Shown here one piece after another: positions 11,300 through 21,982 of a stretch of DNA of 64,000 nt. How positions within the stretch are numbered: position 1 is the first letter of the stretch; each line of letters starts with the position of its first letter. The position numbers were made by a program, and so were the translations under genes. This DNA is from Brassica napus (Eukaryota; Streptophyta; Magnoliopsida; Brassicales; Brassicaceae). The notes under the pieces are model-generated. The model worked only from the letters and a program-made list of their open reading frames with translations. It was not told the DNA's origin and searched no databases. The stretch is from NCBI RefSeq assembly GCF_020379485.1, contig NC_063437.1:19555726-19619725 (forward strand), given 5' to 3'.

Positions 11300-13080
11300 T
11301 CAAGACTGTGATTTGAGATCATTTGTGAAAACGGGTCGAATTGCAGTTTTGAAGTCCTCACTAAACCGTTGTTCAGAGAACCTTGTAGCTCGTTTTCTAG
11401 CAGATTCAGCCATCTTAAGCCTCTCTGTTTCTTTCATCTTCACAATCTCAACAATCGCTTCAGCGTATTCCTCCACTGTCTCAGCAAGAAACCCTGTTCT
11501 TTGTCCCTCTTCTTCCAATACAATGTCCATCTTCGGTCCAGCTGAGTTGTGAGCTACATCACAAGATAAGAAATGCATTAATAACTGAAAAAAAAAAAAT
11601 TAAATACACAAGTCTTAAGTCTGACCTATTGGGATAGCACCAGCAGCCATGTACTCAACAACACTAATCCCAAAGTGTTCATCTATCATCCCATGCATAC
11701 CAGCATCTGCATTTCATAGCAGTGCCACTAGTTCCCTACATCAAGGAGCCCATAAGAACAGTATTACAAGACACAAGCCTTAATAGAGAGATTTGAGCAA
11801 ACACCTGTACATGGCCTTTTTATAGAACTCCACGTCCCCATCCAATTTGAGCTCATCTGCTCTGTCTTTCAACTTCTGCAGCCGCTCTTCATCTGATTCG
11901 TTTCTACAGCTTCCCACAAACTGGAGTTTGGGTCTAGGGACGTCTCTCTCTAACTTCTTAAGGCTAGTGAAAAGGCCCTGAAGCATATGAGCCTGGTACA
12001 TGACTGTAACTGAATAAGCAAGAAAACTCTTTTGTAACTTTCATAAATGCAAGTGTTCTAAAAATTGATCTACGACTAGGCACCCACCTAAGTGGAAAAT
12101 CGAGTCTAAACGATTTATTGAATTTTTATAAACCGATTTTGTTTTTGCAAAATTGGCCTAAGCATTTAAAAAAATTAGTCTAGGCGCCCGTCTAATCCAG
12201 TGCAGCTCCCACCTCTTACAGTGACAATAAGATCTGATGCAGCGTGGGCTCCTGGGGGAACAACGGCGGGACTCGGGTTTTTTGTCATCTCTCCATCGGA
12301 ATCCCACTCTTTTAGTAAAGGTGTGTCTCATGTAACATCAGCTTTAATGGCAGAAGGACTTGCAATGCTTGAAGCGGTCAAATTAGGCGCAAATGAGGAA
12401 CTCAGGAAGATATGCTTTGAATCTGACTCTTCTCAACTAATTAGCGCGATTAACTCCGGGACTTGCTGTCCAGAACTGTATGGAGTGGTAGCTGATATAT
12501 TAGCTTTCTCAACCATTTTCGAATTTGTATCTTTTGCTTGGATTGCTCGAGAGAGAAACATACAAGCTGATAGGTTAGCCAAGGCTGCCTTGAATGTATC
12601 TGTACCTCAGGTGGTTGATGGAGTAGTTATTGCTCCCAACTAACCAGACCTCTTATTATTAATTAGAATGTGTTTCAAAAAAAAAAAAAAAAAAAAAAAA
12701 GGCGCCCGTCTAATCAATAATACCCTATAAATGGTCTAATTGTGGCCTATAAATTTTTTGAACATTATATCAATACACTCATAAAGTCAAATACAAATAC
12801 AAATGCAAGTGTCACTCACCTTCTCAGGACGAAACTGAGCAACAGATATGAAAACTGGAGAATCTGTTGATCTTTCAAGAGGAAGTGCTGCATTAACCCC
12901 AAGATGTTAAACAAATACAGATACAAATCATAACACTGGAGCTGCTATCACCTGGAGTCCTGAAGTATCACAAGGAGGGTACACCCGTCTAATCCGCTCA
13001 GGAATCCTCCAAATCGCTTCGATATGAGACTTTGTCCACGAAGAGTTCACCATAGCTAAATGACTACACGAGCCAACCAA
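11300..13080 (-). pseudogene. LEW3: Broken ALG11/LEW3 alpha-1,2-mannosyltransferase (At2g40190-like)
   Basis: ALG11 adds the last two cytosol-facing mannoses to the dolichol-linked N-glycan precursor at the ER. Only the C-terminal part is present, as five exon-like blocks: 13080-12952 ([21 protein letters not shown]), 12887-12820 (ISVAQFRPEK), 11992-11805 ([18 protein letters not shown]), 11735-11626 ([17 protein letters not shown]) and 11553-11300 ([10 protein letters not shown]). The GT4 signature region survives, but roughly the first half of the protein is missing and not found in the AT-rich DNA beyond 13.1 kb. Codon TGA at 11714-11716 replaces a glycine in the fourth block. The junction of blocks 1 and 2 does not keep frame with canonical splice sites. 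A LINE fragment sits in the intron 12002-12819. A working copy is presumably elsewhere. Confidence 0.85.
12183..12715 (+). mobile_element. 5'-truncated LINE (non-LTR retrotransposon) with target-site duplication
   Basis: A 15-base direct repeat GGCGCCCGTCTAATC flanks the insert at 12183-12197 and 12701-12715. The right copy is preceded by an A-tract of about 25 bases (12676-12700), the hallmark of LINE retrotransposition. The insert encodes a complete RNase H-like domain (reading frame 12200-12643) of the RVT_3 type common at the C-terminus of plant LINE polyproteins. Likely catalytic acids are in SDAAW, AEGLAMLEA, ESDSSQL and QADRLAK. The reverse transcriptase and endonuclease are absent, so the copy is truncated at its 5' end. 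The target is itself repeat-like DNA (flanking GGCGCC motifs) inside an intron of the broken ALG11 gene. Intact frame, duplication and tail suggest a recent insertion. Confidence 0.9.
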
Positions 13081-14109
13081 TTTCGGGAGCCAACCAAAAG
13101 AATATTTTAAACTTACCAATTTGTATAAAATCATGTAAATTAGCTTCTCCCAACAATTTAATGATGTATTTTAGTAGAGATTATATCTAAACAATATTTA
13201 CTGTTATTCAAGTGATGGTTCTAAATTATATTTTAAAAATAATGTTATTCAATGAATGATTTAAATCTAATGTTTAAGATTTAGTGTTATTCAACTTTCA
13301 AAGATTCTAAGTTTTTTTTTGCATTTTATATTAGTTTCAAATCATCTGTTTTAAATAAATGAATTCAAAATCTAAGGTATATTGTAGAGATTTCAAATTC
13401 ACCAACCTAAACTATCTTAAATTTTTAAAATTCGATCGATTTCAAAACATTGATTATTGACATTAAATTATTGAATTAATAACACCCTCTAATTAGCTTA
13501 CTATTTGGAAATAAATTTAGTCAGTATAATAATTTTTATATATTTAATAATATTTTTAGTAATGTAACACATGATTAAATGTTATTTATAATAAGAATTC
13601 TGCATTAAGAATATGCACTGTTCTTTAAAATCAATTTTTATAATTTGTTGTTCTTAAAACTACATATATAATTATTTAATAAATAAATATATAGTTAAAC
13701 AAATACCATTATGCTGACCGATGATAGCACTAGTTGCAGAAATCATATCAACCGTTTAATGTGTACCATAATTAGAATACCAACACAACTGAGATATATG
13801 ATAATTAACCGAGCGGATTGATAAAGTCGTTTCAAATTGTCAAGAATCAAAATGGTTAGGTGTTGCACTCTCTTTCTTCTTTTTTGTAAAATGGGTGGTG
13901 CACTTTTCATTATAAATTATGTTCTTTCCACTTTATATAGGGGACATATCGCAAGCTAAAGACACTTGGATCTTGATATCCCCAAGAATAATAATATTGA
14001 TAAATGTTTGAAATTGTGTTTGAAACTTATATTTACATATAAATACCGAACATAATAATCAATAAGTCAAGACCTAATGATTTTAATCAAGTTTAGCTGA
14101 ATACTAGGA
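13081..14109. other. AT-rich intergenic DNA
   Basis: This stretch should hold the N-terminal exons of the ALG11 gene if the locus were intact, but no matching coding blocks can be read. No transposon ends recognised. Confidence 0.4.
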
Positions 14110-15300
14110 TCATGCCACAAACTGTTTTAGCTGAATTATGATGACACTAATATCATCCAAGCTCCCTCTCGTAGACGATAGCTCGGCTAGTTTCTTGCAA
14201 GCAGTAAGTGTTTTTGGATTCTCCACGCCTATGCAGTACGGTCGAACCACATCAACCGCCTCTTGGTTCGTTACCTATAACAAAAAATACGGTTCAACAG
14301 TCAAACCATAGACGACTACAAAAGAATCAAGTTTGAGACATTTCGAGTTATGCTTACGTTATCCCAAAGGCCATCAGATGCTAAGATCAAGAACTCCAAT
14401 TCCGGTTTAATCTTTAATGTTCTGGTTTCCGGTTCAGCTATTACCCACTTCTTGAGATACTCGTCTCCAATTGCACGTGAGACGGCTAGTGTCCATTGAA
14501 TTCTCCACACGCCGTGATGACAGTCAACATAACCACCCTACACAAACACAAAATTTAATTAAACCGAATCAAACCAAACTAAACCGGATTTGTTAGTAAA
14601 TAATCACCGAAGCTCTAATCCTTATGAGTTCATTTTCTTGATTAGGACTGTGATCGGTGGTAAGAGCTTCCGCAACTCCAGCGCGGCTTATCACCGCCCT
14701 GCAATCTCCGGCGTTTGAAACCGCAAGCTCGCCGTTCGATATAAGAGCGGTTACACAACACGCGCCGCCTCCCGAGCCTTCTTTCAAGAACTCCTCGTCC
14801 GTTTTGAGGTAAGCCTCTCTTATCGCTCTCTCAATCGAGTAACCGTCTTCTCCGGATCTCGCCGCCGCCACCGCCGCCTCAATGTTGTTACCGAGATTCT
14901 TGGCCGCGAACTCCGCCGCGTTGGATCCACCGTGACCGTCGTAAACGCCGAAGAAAGCCTTTCTACGCCCTCCTCCGTCGTGATCAACCACGGCGGAGTA
15001 CCTATCTTCCATCGCCATCCATCGGCGCCTTCCTCTTTTGCAGTAAACGGAGTAAACTCCATCTTTCTCAGCTTCAACATCCTCATACGGCGGCGTCTTC
15101 ACCGGCTCTTTGCTCCACGGTGGAGCCTGAGGAAACAACTCTCGGTTAAGCATCGGTGGTCGCTTGCGTCTCAACACCTCAGAAAAAGGGCTCGAAGTCC
15201 TCTCCCTTGGCTTTCTTGAGGGGCACGCCACCGTACTCAGCTTCGGTGGTGGTGAGCGAGGCGGAGACGGCGGCGTCTCTTGATCCTTGGAGAGTTGCAT
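14110..15300 (-). CDS. PP2C5: Protein phosphatase 2C, PP2C5-like (At2g40180)
   Basis: Three exons on the minus strand, 15300-14608, 14537-14358 and 14274-14110, give 345 residues. PP2Cs remove phosphate from Ser/Thr using two metal ions. Visible motifs, in order: MEDRYSAVVD, FGVYDGHGGSNAAEF (metal-binding Asp and Gly), SNAGDCRAV, RIQxTLAVSRAIGD, LASDGLWDN, and the closing SLDDISVIII. The proline-rich N-terminus precedes the catalytic core. In Arabidopsis the homologue is linked to MAP-kinase dephosphorylation and ABA responses. One oddity: the usually invariant Gly in the RIQG(T/S)LAVSR motif is Trp at residue 246 (codon at 14495-14493). Otherwise frame and splice sites are intact, so I call it a gene, with possibly altered activity. 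Confidence 0.93.
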
Positions 15301-16993
15301 TGAGTTATAAAATAGAGTTAGCTTTTGATTAATGTGTTTCTTGTTGCTTACGGTATGAGAAAGAGCAAAGGAGCTTGTGAATTAGCGGAATAGTGTATGG
15401 TTATTTTATATAGGACCAAGTGTTGGTCAATGGTCAAGGACGGTTATTTCTTTTTCTGCATGCTAATTAACACAATCGTGACCAAGTCTCGAATTCACGT
15501 CCGTATCAAAGTTACCATATTTGTTTTGGCTATATTTTAATTTGGTAAGAGGCTTTATTGTTTTGCCATAACGAGGTTTTTGTATATTTGAATATCTAGT
15601 TGGTTTGGACTAGGTGATCACGTGTGATCTTTAAGCTTTGAATACATATTAAGTCATTAATTACGGTCTACCAAATGTTCCCATTTTTAATGGTGAGCTA
15701 TATATCCTCACGCGTCGGATGATTTGTTTTTCTTTGAAATGGAATAAATAAAATTATTTATGATCATCCGAGAATTTTGAAAATGGCAATATTTTTTTGG
15801 TGATATTAACTTCAACTGAAATAGTAGTCAAAAGAAAAGTTATTCACGCCAATTACTACAATAAACGGAATATGCAAACATATATCAATACTATTTGGTT
15901 TTTGTAACAATAATTTGTTGCTAATTAATCTAGTACTATAAATCATCAACCTTTCAAGTCAATAATAGTCTATGGATAATAATTAAATTATGATACGAAT
16001 ACGTTAATGGTTCCCCGCACTTTTGATGGAATTTAGTATTCGTGAATCTCATTAATAGACTTGGATACGAAAAATAGACTTGGAGCATATGCCTAGAAAG
16101 CTATCCATATACAGGAGTTTGGGTATTATTGATTGTATATATGCTTGGGTTTAATATGTTTTACTCCACTGAAAATAATGTGGATGATTGGTTCTGTAAC
16201 TCTATTTTTTTTTGTCATAGAATTTAGTGTTTAAGATTTTTTGGATATAGTTTATGTACCTATGAAAATTAAATTAAATGAAAAAGAAAGATATTTCTGT
16301 AATAATATGCTACGCACACACATCTCTCTATAATAATATGGCTATTCACGATTGGATAGTTGGTGATAGGTCACGCACATTTCAACCAATAAGAATATCT
16401 TTAACCCATAAACCTCAAATAGGATGCTTATTTTTTTATTTTTGTCTGATTAAAAAAAGAAAGAAAAAATTACAAACGAATCAATACCGCCACGTGTCGG
16501 TGAGATCCGCAAAACAGTGCAAATCTCGGTGCTTATGGTAGGGTCCACCCTTTAGTACTCCTCCCTTAAGTACTCCACTAGTGGTGCTCTGAAGAATGCC
16601 ACAAAAATCAGTGTGATGGCCAAAACTGCGGGGGCCCAGTAGTAGTTCACTAGGAGTAGTAGACTAGTAGTCCAATATTATTCTCGATATTAACCATGCA
16701 ATTATCATTTACTCAAAACTCAATCGCAAACTTCAATTGGTTTATATTCTTTTGTTCCTCGCTTTCTCTATATACACTTATAACTGTATATACCACGAAT
16801 GAACATTTATCTCTGTCTCAGCTGCTTTTGAAGTAAACTTCTCGAGTAACGAAGACAATATCGATCTCTATCACCATATTGAATTTTCAATGTATACGTC
16901 AGCTAATTCAATCAGACCGTTAGGTTTATTTGTTTTGTTGTGTGATCAAAGAAAAAAGCTAAGTTTTAAAAATTGTGTTGAAAGTAAAGAGCT
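15301..16993. other. Intergenic between PP2C5 and the EM6 remnant
   Basis: AT-rich DNA containing the divergent promoters of the flanking loci. CACGTGTCGG at 16491-16500 is a strong ABRE/G-box, and CATGCAA near 16696 is an RY-like seed motif. Both are what a seed LEA gene uses, and both lie upstream of the EM6 remnant. Confidence 0.5.
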
Positions 16994-17345
16994 ATGGCGT
17001 CTCACCAAGAGAAGAAACAGCTAGACAAGAGGGCCAAGAAGGGAGAAACCGTCGTGCCAGGAGGCTCTGGAGGCAGAAGCTTCGAAGCTCAACAGCATCT
17101 CGCTGAAGGTTTCTCTTATTTTATGGCTGCTTAGTGCTTATGTGTCAAGTTATAAATCTAGACTATAGTAATGGGATTAATGTTTTTGAATATTTTGTTT
17201 AAGGGAGGAGCCGAGGAGGGAATACGAGCTAGGAAGAAGCAATTAGGAACTAAAGGATATCAAAAGATGGGACGCTAAGGAGGTATGAACACCAAAGATA
17301 AGCCTGGTGAGGATCAAGGAGAAGAGATGGACGAACCAAATCCAG
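16994..17345 (+). pseudogene. EM6: Broken group-1 LEA gene, EM6-like (At2g40170)
   Basis: EM6 is a small hydrophilic seed protein that protects cells during drying. Exon 1 (16994-17108) reads [11 protein letters not shown] to FEAQQHLAE without fault, and the GT donor and AAG acceptor are intact. Exon 2 (from 17204) begins GRSRGGNT, the group-1 LEA 20-mer region, but four extra bases at about 17227-17230 shift the frame and create an immediate stop. In the shifted frame the family sequence continues (RKKQLGTKGYQKMGR) and is then cut by TAA at 17276-17278, where the family has Lys. After a short GGMNTKDKPGED stretch the C-terminus no longer resembles EM6. A seed-type ABRE remains upstream at 16491. 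The protein made, if any, would stop after about 47 residues. Confidence 0.88.
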
Positions 17346-17389
17346 GACCAATTCCTAATCTAAAGCTTTCTGACTGGATGTGTAAGAGT

Positions 17390-18455
17390 TTCGTTTTAAT
17401 CTTTCCATATACTTGCGTGTTTGGTTTCCTGTCATAAAGTTCCTATTTAGTTTCCCAATGTGATGATGACCATGCGTGTATGTTTTCGTTTTATTTATGC
17501 TCTTGGATATATAGTGTTTGATTTGTTATCTAGTACCCAAAGTGTGTTGACTTCCACTTTTCTTGTATATGGCATGTATATCGCGAGAAGTTAGAGTGAG
17601 GTGCTTAAAAATGAATTACTGATGGCTTAAAGATAACTTACATTTTGGTGGTGGTCTAATGTTTATAATCTTAGTGTTGAAGGACCGTTAGAAGGGAAAA
17701 GATTATAAGAACAATCACATTCACGATGGTTTTACACGAGAAAGACAACTTTATACAATTAAAAAAATACAGCTTCATAAAAAAAATTATGTTAGACAAG
17801 CGGAATATCAATCTCAGAGACTTTCAGAACTAATAATAAATTTTGGTTAATACTCTCTCATTTGCAATAACAATAGCAAGCAAGCATTGATCAGAGGATT
17901 ATCAGGTTCACAATACTTTCTAACATTTATCAGGTTCACAATACTTTCCAACATCAATTATTGTTGGGTGAGCCAGTGATTACTGGTCATATACACATCT
18001 ACACTTGGTTAATGGATTTTTGTTGAACATTTTTATGCAAAAATTACTTCAGAAAAATCTCATTACCGGGCTGGAAAATCTACGATGGAGAATTAATTTT
18101 TCAAATAGCAAAGCTCTAAATTCTTTAGCGGAAAGCAAAACAAAGTTCTCAAAATGTAATCACGTGGTAAAGCTGATATATAGGTTGCACTAGTGGCTTT
18201 GCTGAGAAAACAAAATAATTGGAGTTGGTGGGGTTTTTTATATTGATCATAGGAAAATATTTAATAATCATGATCATTTACTATAGAGCTAGCTACTAGT
18301 AAAACCATGATTAGTCCACCCACCACATGGACGTCTTACCAGAGCCTTGCTTTCTTTCTTTTGTTATTATCACTCTTCTTAAATCTTAATTTTCCAGAAG
18401 CTGCCTCTAGATTTATGTATGTCTTCTGAGCATAATTTGAATCCTTTTCAAATTA
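17390..18455. other. Intergenic, with a short tandem duplication
   Basis: No gene is visible. At about 17903-17955 a segment of roughly 32 bases containing ATCAGGTTCACAATACTTTC is repeated in tandem with one or two changes. Confidence 0.45.
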
Positions 18456-18460
18456 TATAA

Positions 18461-18752
18461 GGGCTGTTCTTTTTGTTGATGCTGCCGCAGCGTTTAGCGT
18501 CTAAAAAAATACACTTTATCATGGATAAATTCTTCATCTCACTGATTCTAAAATAGACGCTAACAGCACCTGGACTGAAAATTGACCGATTTTCGTGACG
18601 CCATAAAAACCAGCGACGAAAAAGGTGGAGGAGCGGCTGTGTTTACAAAACCCAACGTCACCAAGTAAATGACTAATACTGTAAAAGTAGCTATTTCCTG
18701 TATAATTTTTGAAACGCTGATGCTGACGCTGCGTCAACAAAAATAACAGAGC
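18461..18752. mobile_element. MITE with imperfect terminal inverted repeats
   Basis: The left end GGGCTGTTCTTTTTGTTGA (18461 on) and the reverse complement of the right end (GCTCTGTTATTTTTGTTGA, ending at 18752) match closely and continue into GC-richer GCTGCxGCGT segments. The same five bases TATAA lie outside each end (18456-18460 and 18753-18757), a possible target duplication. The element is about 290 bases and has no credible coding sequence, so it is a non-autonomous DNA transposon. The superfamily is not certain. Confidence 0.65.
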
Positions 18753-18757
18753 TATAA

Positions 18758-19882
18758 TAGAAATAAGCAGCGTCTAGCGATGAATGGAGAAACTGATACT
18801 CTTGGACTTGGACTTCACAAAACCTAAAATAAATCTATCGTTGGTATCTTCATGTTTATGTTCCTATATACACGGGGATGTGTGAATTATCTTCGACTTA
18901 AAGCAAATAAATTATGATTTACACAATCCATAATGAGTGTGGCTACTCGGTTTGGTGCAGGTACTTGTAAAGTAATAATTAAACTTAAGATAGAGATTAG
19001 TCCAAAATCGGATGGCTATTGTTGAATTTTGAAAACACGTAGATTAGGGATGGACGAGCTGTTCTTTGTGCTTTTCTTTTTGTCGAGGGCAAACTACTTC
19101 CATTTCGAATACTTCTTTGGTTTAAATTGGTTTGATCTAACATGCCTCTTAGAACCATAATAACATTAATTTTCATCATTCAATACTATATATTGTTAGT
19201 GATTGCTAGTGTCCAAAGTACATATATTATTATAAATTTTGAATGTAAAACGAGAAATAAAATGGCAATTAGAACTACTGATTAAGGATTACGGTCTACT
19301 CCAAGTATACAAAACCTTGTTTAGCCAAAAAAACCGTTTGCGTTTGAAGATATGTAGTTTCAAACCAAATTTTATCGTGATTGTTGAGTTTATAATCAGA
19401 GTAGTAACAAGTGTGAATCTGTGATACAAAAATTCAGTCCATCGTCCCAAGCTTATTACTTAGTGCCTCTGTAGCTTCAACTTTTAGTAATAAGCTTGAA
19501 AGGAGTGGAAAAACTTTCGCAAAACTAAAAAAGCAAAAGAAAAAGTTATATTATTGCATTGTTGGAAATATCCATATAGAGATTTATTATAAACTTTTTT
19601 TACCAGGGTCATGGATATATATTCTTAATATGTTTTAAAAGTTAGTGGTTATCAGAACATCGAATAAGATTTCACATAAAAAAAATGTTCTCTAACCAAG
19701 GGTTCAAGACTAATATGACAAAACTTTGAATCAAGGAAACCACTTGCCATTTTATTATAAAGTTATGCCATAGGATTTCATATTCAACATTGACGATATC
19801 TTAACAAGAACTTATCTCCGTGTAACACTTATAAAATTCTAATTATATACTAGATTACTAGACATTGAAAAGTCTAAATTAA
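18758..19882. other. Intergenic, nothing recognised
   Basis: AT-rich DNA with only short open frames lacking domain similarity. Confidence 0.35.
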
Positions 19883-21417
19883 GGGGGTGTTATTGGTTCT
19901 ATGATTTTAATGGATTTGAAAATCCAAGCAAAATCTAGTGTTATTGGTTCTATGATTTTAAAATATGTATTCAAATTCATTGTTATTGGTTCTATGATTT
20001 TAAAATAGATTTCAAAATTAGGTGTTATTCAATTGTAAGGATTTGATTAAGCATTTGATTTGAATTTGGATTTGAATAGATTTATAAGTGTTTTAGAGAG
20101 TAAAATACAAAGAAACAAATATTGAGTTATAGCTTGTTATTTTGAATGGATTTGTCTTATAAATTTTTCTCTAACATTTAAATTCCAATATCTCACGTTT
20201 CATCATGCAACAAAAATTCCTAAAAGCCATAGCACTTTCATCGTGCAATATTCTATTATTAACACCAACTTCTATTTTTCAGTAGAATATGTCATCGTTT
20301 TTTTGGTAGGAGTATGTCGTTTCTTTTGAACAAAAAGTTATATTTCCTGATATTTTTATTTTCTATTATTTCAATATTGATTTCCGTTTTCCATAATACA
20401 TGTGTCATGATTTCTATATAATCTTCATTATACACACAGAATTTTATATACACATAAAACCTAAAACCAGAAGCATCAATGGGAGAATCACATCAAGAAA
20501 CACAAGACCCATCGTAAGAACGAGAAAAAGGTTCATATATTCAATGGAGTCCTGAAGAAAATAAAACTTTGATCAATTTACTTTTAGATGCTGTTGCTTC
20601 GGGTTTGCGTGACAGTAATGGCACATTCAACAAATTTACGGTGGAGAGAAGAATTCTATCTACTCTCAATCGAATGCATGGATGCAATAAAACCTATCAA
20701 CACTACTCAAACCGAATGAAGATCTTGAAAAGAAAATATCTAAACGCGGCTGAACTTCTTCGTTTTAGTTCTGGATTTGGATGGGATTCAACCACAAAAA
20801 GGTTTACAGCTTTAAAAGAAGTATGGGCTGAATATCTAAAGGTAAATAAACATAAGGCTGTATTATTATTATTTTTTTTTTCATTATGTTAACTTTTTTT
20901 TAATTTTTTTAGGCACATCCAAAGTTCAAAAAGTTTCGTGATGAAACATTTGAAGAATTTGATGATCTCAAACTTATATTTGACAAGAATATAGCAACGG
21001 GTACGAATGCTATTGGTTTAGGTGAAACTACTGATGCACAAACAGTTAGAGTTGCAGAAACAGAAAAGGAGCAAGCAAATTGTGGTGAAGAGTTTTCTTT
21101 TGATGTCCAACAAAACTATGATATATGAATTGTGAGAACATGCCAATCAAGTGAGAGCCACAATAACAACATATATGTGGAGAGATTTTATAAACGTATG
21201 ATATATGAATGTGTTTTACATTTTATATACTTTGTTTTATTATAAAGCTGAATTTATTGCAAATCCATTTGATTGATTTTAAAAATCCATTTATTTTGAT
21301 TCTGAATTCTGTATGTTTGATTTCAAAATCTATATGTTTGATTTAAGAATCAACGGATTTCTTAAATCCTAGAAGAATTCTCAAATCCATTAAAATAGTA
21401 GAACCAATAACCCCTAC
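19883..21417. mobile_element. PIF/Harbinger-like DNA transposon, non-autonomous
   Basis: The 5' end GGGGGTGTTATTGGTTCTAT and the reverse complement of the 3' end (GTAGGGGTTATTGGTTCTAC) form terminal inverted repeats that extend about 40 bases (common core TTTTAATGGATTTGA). TAA flanks both ends (19880-19882, 21418-21420), the target duplication expected of PIF/Harbinger elements. The GTTATTGGTTCTATGATTTT motif recurs as sub-terminal direct repeats near 19887, 19940 and 19981. Inside is only a Myb/SANT-like gene; no DDE transposase is present. It would need a partner element to move. Confidence 0.8.
20479..21128 (+). pseudogene. Harbinger Myb/SANT-like DNA-binding protein, interrupted by a stop
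   Basis: Two exons, 20479-20841 and 20913-21128, with a GTAAAT donor and a poly-T acceptor. The frame reads MGESHQETQDPS, then TAA at 20515-20517, then continues in the same frame (IQWSPEENKTLINLLLDAV). The WSPEEN start, the middle helix with HYSNRMKILKRKY, and WDSTTKRFTALKEVWAEYL are typical of the trihelix-like Myb/SANT domain (PF12776) found in the accessory protein of plant Harbinger transposons. The second exon has AHPKFKKFRDETFEEFDDL, also usual there. Apart from the early stop the frame is open. Translation from a later ATG (20569) could still make most of the domain. Confidence 0.7.
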
Positions 21418-21420
21418 TAA

Positions 21421-21982
21421 GAGAAATGAGATTAGGAAATGTGATGATGGTGTATGATTGATAGATTTCTAATAAATAAAACCTTAGTGGAACTTAGATT
21501 TTTTGAGTAAAATAATAACAATCATCTGAAAGATTCTTCTTTTCTCAATTATTTTATTAAACTTTTAAATTCGATTTGTCCCGTTACAAGACAAAAAATA
21601 AATGTTATAACTCCGTCGGTTCAGACATTATAAAATAAAGTCTAAAGACAGTGATATCATTAACACGTGACAAATAACGATTGGTACACGTGTATTTTAG
21701 TATAATAAAAGGAAACATGGACGTTGAAACAAAAACAATACCGTACCCTGAAGAAACCTTTTCTCCAAAAAATAATCCGGTAAGAAAAGACATCGCACCA
21801 TGTCCGTTATTGTTTAGCTTTGGTCCTACTACAGAGCCAACCAGAGAGAAGAAATAGTAGTAGAAGAAGATCAGAGATTAACATTAATCATCAGAGAGTA
21901 TGTCTTGAAAGCTTATCAAGAACAATGGGGTTAACTCTATTCTCAACCACGTGATCGTACAACTTTCTCTTCACGGTGGTTC
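21421..21982. promoter_or_regulatory. Upstream region and 5' leader of the DYRK-type kinase
   Basis: About 560 bases between the Harbinger element and the kinase start. ACACGTGTATTTT near 21688 contains a G-box-like CACGTG. No other gene is seen. Confidence 0.35.

Noticed and set aside
14820..15219. Open frames overlapping PP2C5 exon 1
   Set aside because: Shadows of the real exon, Arg-rich from reading GC-rich codons out of frame.
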